A DNA stretch of 64,000 bases from contig NZ_MEHT01000012.1 in the NCBI RefSeq assembly GCF_001870675.1, positions 52,601-116,600 of the forward strand. The letters run 5' to 3'. Made by a program: the position numbers and the translations under genes. A model generated the notes under the pieces. The model was not told where the DNA came from and did no database searches. It saw nothing but the letters and a program-made list of their open reading frames with translations. This document shows positions 35,245 through 43,363 of the stretch, piece after piece. This DNA comes from Roseinatronobacter thiooxidans (GTDB lineage Bacteria > Pseudomonadota > Alphaproteobacteria > Rhodobacterales > Rhodobacteraceae). Within the stretch, counting starts at the first letter, position 1. Every line of letters starts with the position of its first letter.

Positions 35245-36294
35245 TCAGCCCTTTGCTGCCGAAAGGTCGATCATGCGCTGAACCGCCAGTCGCGCCTTAT
35301 CGGCCACCTCGGGTGCAACCTCGATCTGGGTTGTCATTGTGTGCAGCGACCACAGCACCTTTTCCAGCGTGATCTTTTTCATGAACGGGCACATGTTGCA
35401 CGGGCCGATAAATTCGACATCGGGATGCGCGTCAGAGATGTTGGACGCCATCGAGCATTCGGTCACCAGCATCGCACGCGCGGGGCGTTCAGCGCTGACA
35501 TAATCCAGAATACCTTTGGTCGAGCCGGAGAAATCAGCCTCGGCCACCACTTCGGGGGGGCATTCGGGATGCGCGATGATGCGGGTGCCGGGGTTCCACT
35601 CGCGGAACTCGCGGATATCCTGCGCGGTGTATTGTTCATGCACAATGCATGCCCCGTCCCACCACACAATGCGTTTTTCAGGCACAAGGGCGGCCACATT
35701 CTGCGCCAGATACTTGTCTGGCGTCATGATGATCGTGTCCGCCTCCAGCGCACGGATGATCTGCACCGCATTGGCAGAGGTGCAGCAGATGTCAGACGCG
35801 GCCTTCACCTCGGCGGTGGTGTTGACATAAGACACCACAGGCGCGCCGGGATATTGCGCGCGCATCTGCGCCACCCCTTCTGCGGTAATGCTGTCGGCCA
35901 GCGAACAGCCCGCTTCCATATCCGGCATCAGCACGATTTTGGACGGGTTCAGGATTTTCGACGTCTCGGCCATGAAATGCACACCGCATTGCACGATCAC
36001 ATCCGCCTTGGTGCGCGTCGCCTCGACCGCCAGTTGCAGGCTGTCGCCCACCACATCGGCAATGCCGTGGAAAATTTGCGGCGTCATGTAATTATGCGCC
36101 AGAATGGCTGCATTGCGTTCACGCTTCAGCGCGTTGATCGCGGCGACATAGGGCGCATGAATGGCCCAATCCGCAGGCGAGACGACGCGCGACATACGGG
36201 AATATTCGGCACTCATGCGCGCGGCCAAATCGGGGTTTGGCGCAAGATCATAGACCGTTTTCAGGTCTTCGCGGATGGCGGGCATGTCCAGCAT
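35245..36294 (-). CDS. nadA: quinolinate synthase A
   Basis: A 349-aa [4Fe-4S] enzyme that condenses iminoaspartate with dihydroxyacetone phosphate to quinolinate. The three conserved cluster cysteines are seen in VQCGVHFMAE, LVTECSMASN and GPCNMCPFMKK. Other motifs: AILAHNYMTPQIFHGIADVV and STKGILDYV. It is the first gene of the nad operon. Confidence 0.97.
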   Translation of the reverse strand: MLDMPAIREDLKTVYDLAPNPDLAARMSAEYSRMSRVVSPADWAIHAPYVAAINALKRERNAAILAHNYMTPQIFHGIADVVGDSLQLAVEATRTKADVIVQCGVHFMAETSKILNPSKIVLMPDMEAGCSLADSITAEGVAQMRAQYPGAPVVSYVNTTAEVKAASDICCTSANAVQIIRALEADTIIMTPDKYLAQNVAALVPEKRIVWWDGACIVHEQYTAQDIREFREWNPGTRIIAHPECPPEVVAEADFSGSTKGILDYVSAERPARAMLVTECSMASNISDAHPDVEFIGPCNMCPFMKKITLEKVLWSLHTMTTQIEVAPEVADKARLAVQRMIDLSAAKG

Positions 36295-36604
36295 GGCAAG
36301 GCTCCGATCACTTTCAGCGCCCTTTATGAGGGCGAGAGCTGCATATGGGCGTCACTGACAGCAGATCAAGGAAAACCCGCGCGCAGGCCAAAGATAGGCA
36401 AGACCCACATACCGCGCGTTCACTTACACACTGACATCTGCGGCCAGATACCCCCTTCAAGACCCTATGTCCAGCAACACAAGGACGCGCGAGATGTCGC
36501 TTTGCACCCCAGAGCGCCGCAAACTGGCCAGTCGGGGGCAAATTGCGGTTGTAACAAGCAGCATCGAACCTGCCAGCGCGCAGGGCAAGCAGGAGTGTCG
36601 GATC
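36295..36604. other. 310-bp divergent intergenic region, nadA / mttB
   Basis: It must hold promoters for both genes, but none matches well by eye. A small hairpin in the nadA leader, CGCCCT (36318-36323) with AGGGCG (36329-36334), lies 24 bp before nadA. I see no NrtR- or NadQ-type site that I could name. The open frame upstream of the mttB-family gene has no ribosome-binding site. Confidence 0.4.
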
Positions 36605-38176
36605 ATGACGGAACCAGCAATCGAGATGACGCAGGCGGCAAGCGGGGCGCGTCGGGGGCGCGCATCGGGGGGGGGTGCCGCGCGGCGCGCGGCGCGCACA
36701 GCCGTCAGCATTGAAACCGCGCGGTATATCGAGCGCAACATCCCCAATCTGGATGTACTGAACGAAGAGGCGCTGGCGATTATCGAGGCCAATGCCGAAA
36801 CCGTGCTGGCCGAAATTGGCGTGAGTTTCGTGGACAACCCCGACGCGCTGGCCCGCTGGCGTGATGCAGGCGCCGAGGTGACGGGCGAGCGTGTGCGCAT
36901 TCCGCGCGGCCTTGCGCGCCAGCTGTGCGCCACAGCGCCCGCCAATTTCACCCAGCATGCCCGCAACCCCGCCCGCAATGTCGAAATTGGCGGGCGCAGT
37001 CTGGTGCTGGCCCCTGTTTATGGCCCACCCTTTGTGCGCGATGCATCCGGCGGGCGGCGCTATGCCACGATGGAAGATTTCCGCAATTTCGTGAAGCTGG
37101 GCTATATGTCGAAATGGCTGCACCATTCGGGCGGCACAGTGTGCGAGCCGACAGATGTGGCCGTGAACAAGCGCCATCTGGACATGATTCAGGCGCATAT
37201 GCTGTATTCTGACAAGCCCTTCATGGGGTCGGTCACCGAACCCGTGCGCGCGGCTGATTCGGTCGAGATGGCTAAGATTCTGTTCGGGGCTGACTTTGTT
37301 GACCAGAACACCGTCATGACCTCTCTCATCAACATCAACTCGCCGCTGACCTTCGATTCGGTGATGATGGGCGCGCTGGAGATTTACGCGAAAGCGGGTC
37401 AAGCCTGCATCATCTCGCCCTTTATCGTGGGGGGGGCTATGGCCCCCACGACAGTTGCGGGCACATTGACGCAAGTGCTGGCCGAAGTGCTGGCAGGCGT
37501 CGCCTATAGCCAGTTGGTGCGCCCCGGTGCGCCGGTCATCTTTGGGGCTTTTGTGACCTCGATCGACATGAACAGCGGCGCACCCACCTTTGGCACGCCC
37601 GAAGCTGCGCTGATCACCTATGGCGCGGGGCAACTGGCGCGGCGCTTGTCGTTGCCTTATCGGTCGGGCGGGGCGTTCTGCGGGTCCAAACTGCCCGACG
37701 CGCAGGCCGCCTATGAAACCGCCAACAGCCTGAATATGGCGCTACTCTCGGGCGTGAATTTCATGCTGCATGCCTGCGGTTGGCTGGAAGGGGGGCTTGT
37801 GTCCTCCTACGAGAAATTCGTGATGGATGCCGACCAGCTGGGCGCATTGCACCATATGGCGCGGGGCGTGGACATGTCGGAAAACGGGCAGGCGATGGAC
37901 GCGTTGCGCGAAGTCGGGCCGGGGGGGCATTTTTTGGGCTGTGCGCATACACAGGCCAATTTCAAAGATGCCTTCTGGCGCTCTGACCTGCTGGATTACA
38001 AACCCTTCGAGACATGGGACGAAGACGGCGCGCGCGACACACAGGCGCTGGCCAGTGTGCGCGTGGCCAAAATGCTGGGCGATTATCAGCAACCCATGCT
38101 GGACCCCGGCATTTCCGAGGCGCTGCAAACCTATATCGACCAGCGCAAGGCGTCAGAGCCGGATGCTTTTGGCTGA
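36605..38176 (+). CDS. MttB-family (trimethylamine methyltransferase-like) protein, non-pyrrolysine
   Basis: A 523-aa cobalamin-dependent methyltransferase family protein. Core motifs: NEEALAIIEANAETVLAEIG, YGPPFVRDASGG, and SGVNFMLHACGWLEGGLVSS. The frame is continuous with no in-frame TAG where archaeal MttB has pyrrolysine, so it belongs with the bacterial quaternary amine demethylases (such as glycine betaine methyltransferase). The N-terminal 35 residues are Arg/Gly-rich, encoded with a run of eight or nine G. GCAGGAG precedes the ATG. No corrinoid protein gene is adjacent. It converges on the TRAP transporter. Confidence 0.85.
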   Translation: MTEPAIEMTQAASGARRGRASGGGAARRAARTAVSIETARYIERNIPNLDVLNEEALAIIEANAETVLAEIGVSFVDNPDALARWRDAGAEVTGERVRIPRGLARQLCATAPANFTQHARNPARNVEIGGRSLVLAPVYGPPFVRDASGGRRYATMEDFRNFVKLGYMSKWLHHSGGTVCEPTDVAVNKRHLDMIQAHMLYSDKPFMGSVTEPVRAADSVEMAKILFGADFVDQNTVMTSLININSPLTFDSVMMGALEIYAKAGQACIISPFIVGGAMAPTTVAGTLTQVLAEVLAGVAYSQLVRPGAPVIFGAFVTSIDMNSGAPTFGTPEAALITYGAGQLARRLSLPYRSGGAFCGSKLPDAQAAYETANSLNMALLSGVNFMLHACGWLEGGLVSSYEKFVMDADQLGALHHMARGVDMSENGQAMDALREVGPGGHFLGCAHTQANFKDAFWRSDLLDYKPFETWDEDGARDTQALASVRVAKMLGDYQQPMLDPGISEALQTYIDQRKASEPDAFG

Positions 38177-38215
38177 CCCCCGCTTGTGCGGCACAGCGAC
38201 CACCGTTGCGACGCG

Positions 38216-38240
38216 GCCCCGGACTTGATCCGGGGCCTCT
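38216..38240 (+). repeat. REP-like palindrome, copy 3a
   Basis: GCCCCGGACTTGATCCGGGG followed by CCTCT: the best copy of the family. It forms a perfect inverted pair with copy 3b, 39 bp away. Confidence 0.8.
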
Positions 38241-38279
38241 CGGTTTATACGCCTTGAGGGGTGAAAGCGGGCGGCGGGC

Positions 38280-38304
38280 AGAGGCCCCGGATCAAGTCCG
38301 GGGC
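38280..38304 (-). repeat. REP-like palindrome, copy 3b
   Basis: Exact reverse complement of copy 3a over all 25 bases. The pair sits between the convergent mttB-family and TRAP permease genes and could fold as two small hairpins or one 25-bp stem, a likely bidirectional terminator. Confidence 0.8.
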
Positions 38305-38315
38305 TATGTCGCACC

Positions 38316-40716
38316 TCATGCCCCCGTCATATTCGCCTTCGCCGCGATCATGCGCTGATACAGGAACACCGCACCTGCCACGACCAGCCCGATCAGATCG
38401 GAGGTCCAGCCGCCTGCGATCATCGCCAGCGCGGCCGCACCCACGATCACCCGCAAGGGCCAGTTGATCACACCAAACAACCACCCCTGCACCGCAGAAG
38501 CCAGCAGATAGATGCCAAAGGACGCGGTGACAAAGACATGCGCAATCTCCAGCGCCTCACCCTGCATCAGCAAGGACGAGCTGTAGAAGAACATGAATGG
38601 CACGACAAAAGCCGCAAGGCCGATCTTGAACGCCTCGACGGATGTTTTCATAGGGTCAGATTGCGCAATCGCAGCACCTGCATAGGCCGCCAGCGCCACA
38701 GGTGGCGTGATGGCCGACATGACCGCATAGTAGAAGATGAAGAAATGCGCCGTCAGCGGCTCAATCCCCATGCGGATCAGCCCCGGCGCGATAACACTTG
38801 CCGCCACCGCATAGGCTGCTGTGGTGGGCATGCCCATGCCAAGAATGATCGCCACACACATCGCAAAGAACAGCGCCAGCAACTGGCTTTGCCCGGCAAT
38901 CGCCATCAGCACGCCCGACAGGCGCACGCCAATGCCGGTGATTGCGATAATGCCCACGATCACCCCCGCTGCCGCACAAACTGCCACCAGTTGCAGCGAC
39001 ATCTTGGCCGCGATTTCCAGCGCATAGGGGATCATGCGGAAATGCTCGACCGCCTTGGCAATGCCCGCCGATTTCGGCGAATTCAGCCGCAGCGTCATCA
39101 CAATGCCGAACACCGACACAAGGCTGATCAGGATCGAGACGACCAGTTGCAGCACTGCCCCCTCGCCCCAGCCATCCAACAGGATCTGGCCGCCAACGAC
39201 AAGTGGCATCAGCGCCAGAATACACAGCATCAGCCCCATCAGATGGTTCCAGATGCCATCCTCGCGCCCGTCAACCAGCACGCGGATATAGCTGACCGCG
39301 AAGGCGGCGACCATCGAATAGGTGCCTGCACGAATGACCGAATAACCCACATAGAGCGCGCCGATCAGCATCAGAATAGGTATGAACAGATAGGCCTGTT
39401 TCGCCATTGCGCGGAATTTCGGCAATTGCGAGCGCGGCAGGCCCTGCATGCCTTTTTTCAACGCTTCCTTATCGACCATGAAATAGACCGACAGGAAATA
39501 CAGCACTGCCGGAATGATCGCGGCAATCACGATCTCGCGGTACTGGATGCCCGTAATCTCGGCCATGATAAAGGCGCCTGCCCCCATGATGGGGGGCAAA
39601 ATCTGCCCGCCCGACGAGGCCGCCGCTTCGACCGAGGCGGCAGTCTGGGGCTTGTAGCCCACCTTTTTCATCAGCGGGATGGTCAGAGAGCCGGTCGAGA
39701 CCACATTGCCCGCCGAAGTGCCGTTGATCATGCCCATCAGGCCAGAGCCGAAAATCGCCACTTTCGCAGGCCCGCCCCGCGCGCCACCGGCAGCGGCAAA
39801 GGCGAAGTTGATGAAATATTCTCCCACGCGGCTGGCCTGAAGAAAGGCCGCGAAGGTGATGAACAGAATGATATAGGTCGAGGACACCGCCGTTGTCGGC
39901 CCCAAAACCCCGATATCGGTATAAATCCGCGCGAAAAAGCGTTCGGGACTGTAGCCGCGATGGTTCAGAAAGCCCGGCAACCACGGCCCCAGAAAACCAT
40001 AGGCGATGAACACGCCCACAATCACCACCAGCGCAAGGCCCGCCAAACGGCGCGTCAGTTCCAGAATCAGCACGATGCCCGCAATCGCGGCATACATATC
40101 GTTGACATGCGGAAACACGCCCGCGCGGTTGCGCAGAAAACCGGCATGGGCAATGATATAGATGCCAACTGTCAGCGCGGCAAAAGCAAGCACAATATCT
40201 GCAAACGCAATGCGCGTGCGGTCACGGCCCGGAAACAGCCAGCCCGCCACCAGCGCAAGCGAGGTTCCCACCATAAGCGGCCAGCCAAAAGTGTATTTCA
40301 TCTGATCGGGCGGCGCGCCCATAGCCACCAGATTGCCTGTTGCCACCGCCCAGATGATCTGGACAAAGGCCAACGCCCACACCCAACAGCGCCAGCCCGA
40401 CAAGCGCCAGTTCGGGCAGCGAACGCCCGTCGCTGTCATCCGAGGTTTCGGGAAAGACGGTTGCCGAATACAGCAGAAAGCCCAGAATCAGCCCGCCCGT
40501 CACATGGCTCAGGCGGTAGACCCATGTTTCCAGCGGGTAGACATTCATCGCGCCGATATGGAAGGCCGTGTACAGAATACAGCCCACAGCCAGCACCCAG
40601 CCCAGCATGCCCGGCGGGACGCGCTGGTTTGACATGATGATTTCACGATCCACCCCTTCACCGATTTTTTCGGGGGGCCTGTCGGATAGATCGATCTGGT
40701 CCTGCGGCTGTGTCAT
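38316..40716 (-). pseudogene. TRAP transporter 4TM/12TM fused permease, frameshifted
   Basis: Fused small and large subunits of a TAXI-type TRAP importer, about 800 residues in total. The true start is ATG at 40716 (AGGACC before it), giving MTQPQDQIDLSDRPPEKIGE and two membrane segments up to ELALVGLALLGVG. At about 40370-40390 the reading frame shifts by one base: the continuing ...WALAFVQIIWAVATGN, MGAPPDQMKYTFGWPL and all of the large subunit (TSAGNVVSTGSLTIP, ILPPIMGAGAFIMAE) are in another frame, open from 40439 to 38316. One extra base or two missing bases explains it. The gene is otherwise intact and its partners are whole, so a recent mutation or a sequence error are both possible. 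Confidence 0.85.
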
Positions 40717-40764
40717 GGTCCTGGCTCCGTCCCTGTTGCGGTGGTGCGCGTGCAACTGCCTGCA

Positions 40765-40791
40765 CAAAAGGCCGCAATAAGCGGCCTTTTG
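40765..40791 (-). terminator. intercistronic hairpin, TRAP binding protein / permease
   Basis: AAAAGGCCGC pairs perfectly with GCGGCCTTTT around AATAA; a C-G pair extends it to 11 bp. In the mRNA the second arm ends with UUUUG. It lies 27 bp after the binding-protein stop and 49 bp before the permease start. A leaky terminator here would give more binding protein than permease. Confidence 0.75.
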
Positions 40792-40817
40792 CATATCTTA
40801 TCCAATCGCCAAAAGGC

Positions 40818-41792
40818 TTAGTCCTTCAGCTCTTCGGGGATTTCAAAGCCGTTTTCTTCAAACCAGCGCACAGCACCGGGATGATAAGGCAGGAAGCCGT
40901 TATTGATGTAGTTCTCTGGCAGTGTCGCCACGGCGGCGGCGTGGATCTGCATCATCCGGTCGTTGTTTTCCATCACCAGCTTGGTGATTTCATAGGCCAA
41001 GCTCTCGGGCATGTCCGAATGCACGACTGCGAAGTTCCACATGGCAACCGATTGCTGGTCTTCGTCCTGCACGGTGTAAGACCCGCCCGGAATGGTGAAG
41101 GGCGATACTTCGGGGAAAGCTTCGAGCAGGGCTGCATGCTCTTCATCCGAGAAGGTGAAGGTGCGCACATTGGCTTCGGCAGCCAGCTGCGAGAAGGCCG
41201 AGATGGGAACGCCTGCGGCAAACACGAATGCGTCGATCAGACCATCCTGAAGCTGGCTTGCCGCATCGGCGGCACCTGCGAAGGAAACATTTGCTTCGAC
41301 ATCCAGCGCTTCAAGGAAACGTGGCCAATAGGTGCCGGGTGTGCCACCTGCGGGGCCAACGCTGACGCGCTTACCTGCCAGATCGCCGACCGAGCTGATA
41401 TTCTGGCTGGCCAGTGCGATCCCCTGAAACGGCGTTTCATACATCGGGAACAGGGCGCGCACATCGCGGTGCTCCAGCCCCGGGGCCAGATCGCTTTCGC
41501 CATTCCATGCTTCAAACATCGGGCCCATGGTGACAAGGCCGATATCATGTTCCTGCATTTGCAGCAGGGTCACGTTCTGCACAGGGCCGCCGGTGACTTC
41601 GCCACTGGCGCTGATGCCCAGCTCTTCCGAAATGAACGATGCCAGACCATTGCCATAGACAAAATAAACACCGCCCTGGCTGGCAGTGCCAACAGTCAGG
41701 TCAGACGGCCAGCCGTCCCGGTCCTGAGCTTGCGCCATCGACATGGACATGACGGCAGCAGCAGCCAAAGCCGCAAAATTGGTATAACGCAT
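40818..41792 (-). CDS. TAXI-family TRAP transporter solute-binding protein
   Basis: A 324-aa periplasmic binding protein. Signal peptide about 1-22 (ending SMAQAQ), then DLTVGTASQGGVYFVYGNGL, the TAXI family N-terminal pattern, and GKRVSVGPAGGTPGTYW. GGGGAGG is a strong ribosome-binding site before the ATG at 41792. Ligand unknown; TAXI proteins often bind glutamate or other small acids. It leads the operon with the fused permease and is next to a DctB/DctD-type two-component system. Confidence 0.92.
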   Translation of the reverse strand: MRYTNFAALAAAAVMSMSMAQAQDRDGWPSDLTVGTASQGGVYFVYGNGLASFISEELGISASGEVTGGPVQNVTLLQMQEHDIGLVTMGPMFEAWNGESDLAPGLEHRDVRALFPMYETPFQGIALASQNISSVGDLAGKRVSVGPAGGTPGTYWPRFLEALDVEANVSFAGAADAASQLQDGLIDAFVFAAGVPISAFSQLAAEANVRTFTFSDEEHAALLEAFPEVSPFTIPGGSYTVQDEDQQSVAMWNFAVVHSDMPESLAYEITKLVMENNDRMMQIHAAAVATLPENYINNGFLPYHPGAVRWFEENGFEIPEELKD

Positions 41793-41955
41793 GGGAACCT
41801 CCCCTTGGGTTTGCGTATGTGATTGTTCGGAAAGACCCCCTCCAAGGGCCTGCCGACACGCATTCAGCAAAGGTGTCAGGGGGCATAAATGCAAGCGCAG
41901 TCTGGAACAAATGCGCGATGTTAGCGCCATCGCGGCGCAAAGCGGGTAGAAATCT

Positions 41956-41990
41956 ACACATTACCCCTGCCCAATGTGTGGAAACACACA
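41956..41990. promoter_or_regulatory. two inverted repeats upstream of the TAXI gene
   Basis: ACACATT (41956-41962) and AATGTGT (41973-41979) are inverted arms 10 bp apart; TGTGTG (41975-41980) and CACACA (41985-41990) form a second overlapping one. They lie 165-200 bp upstream of the TAXI gene start and just after the dctD stop, a place where an enhancer for the DctD-like activator would be expected. I see no convincing sigma-54 -24/-12 element. Confidence 0.35.
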
Positions 41991-41992
41991 CA

Positions 41993-43363
41993 TCATGCGC
42001 CAGTTTCGGGCGGCATGTCCAACGTCTGGCCGTGGAAATGGGCCTTGTCGATCCCGTGCTTGAGCAGCTTGTCATACAGCGCCTTGCGCGACAGGCCCAT
42101 GGATTCATACACTGGCTTGAGTGCACCCTTGTAGCGGATCAGCGCATCCACCAGCAATTTGCGCTCATATGCGGCGACCTGTTCTGCCAAAGGGCGCGCA
42201 TCATCGAGGGGGGTATCTGCTTGCGGCGCGCGCTCTAGGCCCAATGCGTGCCGTTCCGCCACATTGCGCAACTCGCGGACATTTCCGGGCCATTCTGCGC
42301 GCGCCAGTTCGGCCAGAAATTCCGGCAAGACACTGCGCGCGGGCAATCTGTGGCGCGCGCAGGCTTCGGCCAGCAGGCGGGCAAACAGCGCCGGAATATC
42401 CTCTACCCGCTCGGACAAGGGGGGCAGGCGCAGGCTGACCGCATTCAGCCGATACAACAGATCAGCCCGAAAGCGCCCCGCTGCAACCTCGGGTTCCAAG
42501 GCCACGCGGCTGGTGGCGATAAAGCGCACATCCAGATCATGCTGCACATTGGACCCCAAGGGCGTGATCACCCTGTCTTGCAAGACGCGCAGCATCTTGC
42601 CCTGAAGCGCCAGCGGCATGGCCGCGATATCATCCAGCAAAATCGTACCGCCGCGCGCATGGTCGAACTTGCCCATCCGCGCGCGGATCGCACCGGGAAA
42701 GGCGCCTGCCTCATGCCCGAACAGTTCCGATTCGATCAGCGTATCGGGCAGTGCGGAACAGGTGATCGCCACAAAGGGGCGCGCCGCACGGGCCGACAGG
42801 TCATGCAGCGCGCGTGCGACCACTTCCTTGCCGGTGCCCGTGTCACCAATCAGCAGCACATCGGCATCTGACGGGCCAACCGTGCGCACCTGACGGCGCA
42901 AGGCAACCATCGCATTCGAGCGCCCGACCAAGCGGGCCTCCAGATCATCGGCCTGCCCTGCCACAGCGCGCAGGCGGCGATTGTCCAGCACAAGTTGCCG
43001 GTAGCTGAGCGCGCGCGCAGCGATCGAGGCCAGCTGCGCCCCCGAAAACGGTTTTTCAATGAAATCATGCGCGCCTTCGCGCATGGCCCGCACAGCAAGC
43101 GGCACATCCCCGTGGCCCGTGATCAGGATAACGGGAATGTCGCCGTCAATTTCGTGGATGCGCGTCATCAGCGTCAGGCCGTCCATATCCGGCATGCGAA
43201 TATCAGTGATCACAATGCCCGCAAACCCTGCGGTGATCCGTTCCAACGCAGGTTCTGCCTCTGGCAGGCCTTCCACAACCAGCCCTGCCAGATCCAGCGC
43301 CTGTTCGGTCGAGGCGCGCAGATCGGCGTCATCATCCACCAGCAGGACATGCGGCGCGCTCAT
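41993..43363 (-). CDS. DctD-like sigma-54-type response regulator
   Basis: A 456-aa protein: receiver domain with Asp54 (VITDIRMPDMDG), a linker, an AAA+ domain with Walker A GDTGTGKE (about 173-180), and a C-terminal Fis-type helix-turn-helix (about 415-450, PVYESMGLSRKALYDKLLK). Two changes are striking: GAFTGA, the loop that contacts sigma-54, reads GAFPGA (220-225), and the Walker B pair reads LLDDI where LDEI is usual. It overlaps the kinase gene by 4 bp. It probably regulates the neighbouring TRAP genes, whether through sigma-54 is open. Confidence 0.9.
   Translation of the reverse strand: MSAPHVLLVDDDADLRASTEQALDLAGLVVEGLPEAEPALERITAGFAGIVITDIRMPDMDGLTLMTRIHEIDGDIPVILITGHGDVPLAVRAMREGAHDFIEKPFSGAQLASIAARALSYRQLVLDNRRLRAVAGQADDLEARLVGRSNAMVALRRQVRTVGPSDADVLLIGDTGTGKEVVARALHDLSARAARPFVAITCSALPDTLIESELFGHEAGAFPGAIRARMGKFDHARGGTILLDDIAAMPLALQGKMLRVLQDRVITPLGSNVQHDLDVRFIATSRVALEPEVAAGRFRADLLYRLNAVSLRLPPLSERVEDIPALFARLLAEACARHRLPARSVLPEFLAELARAEWPGNVRELRNVAERHALGLERAPQADTPLDDARPLAEQVAAYERKLLVDALIRYKGALKPVYESMGLSRKALYDKLLKHGIDKAHFHGQTLDMPPETGA

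Noticed and set aside
36605..38176. Pyrrolysine-containing MttB
   Set aside because: There is no in-frame TAG; the frame is open through the whole family region.
38216..38304. CRISPR-like repeats
   Set aside because: Only two copies in inverted orientation with one 39-bp spacer, no cas genes; they belong to the REP-like family.
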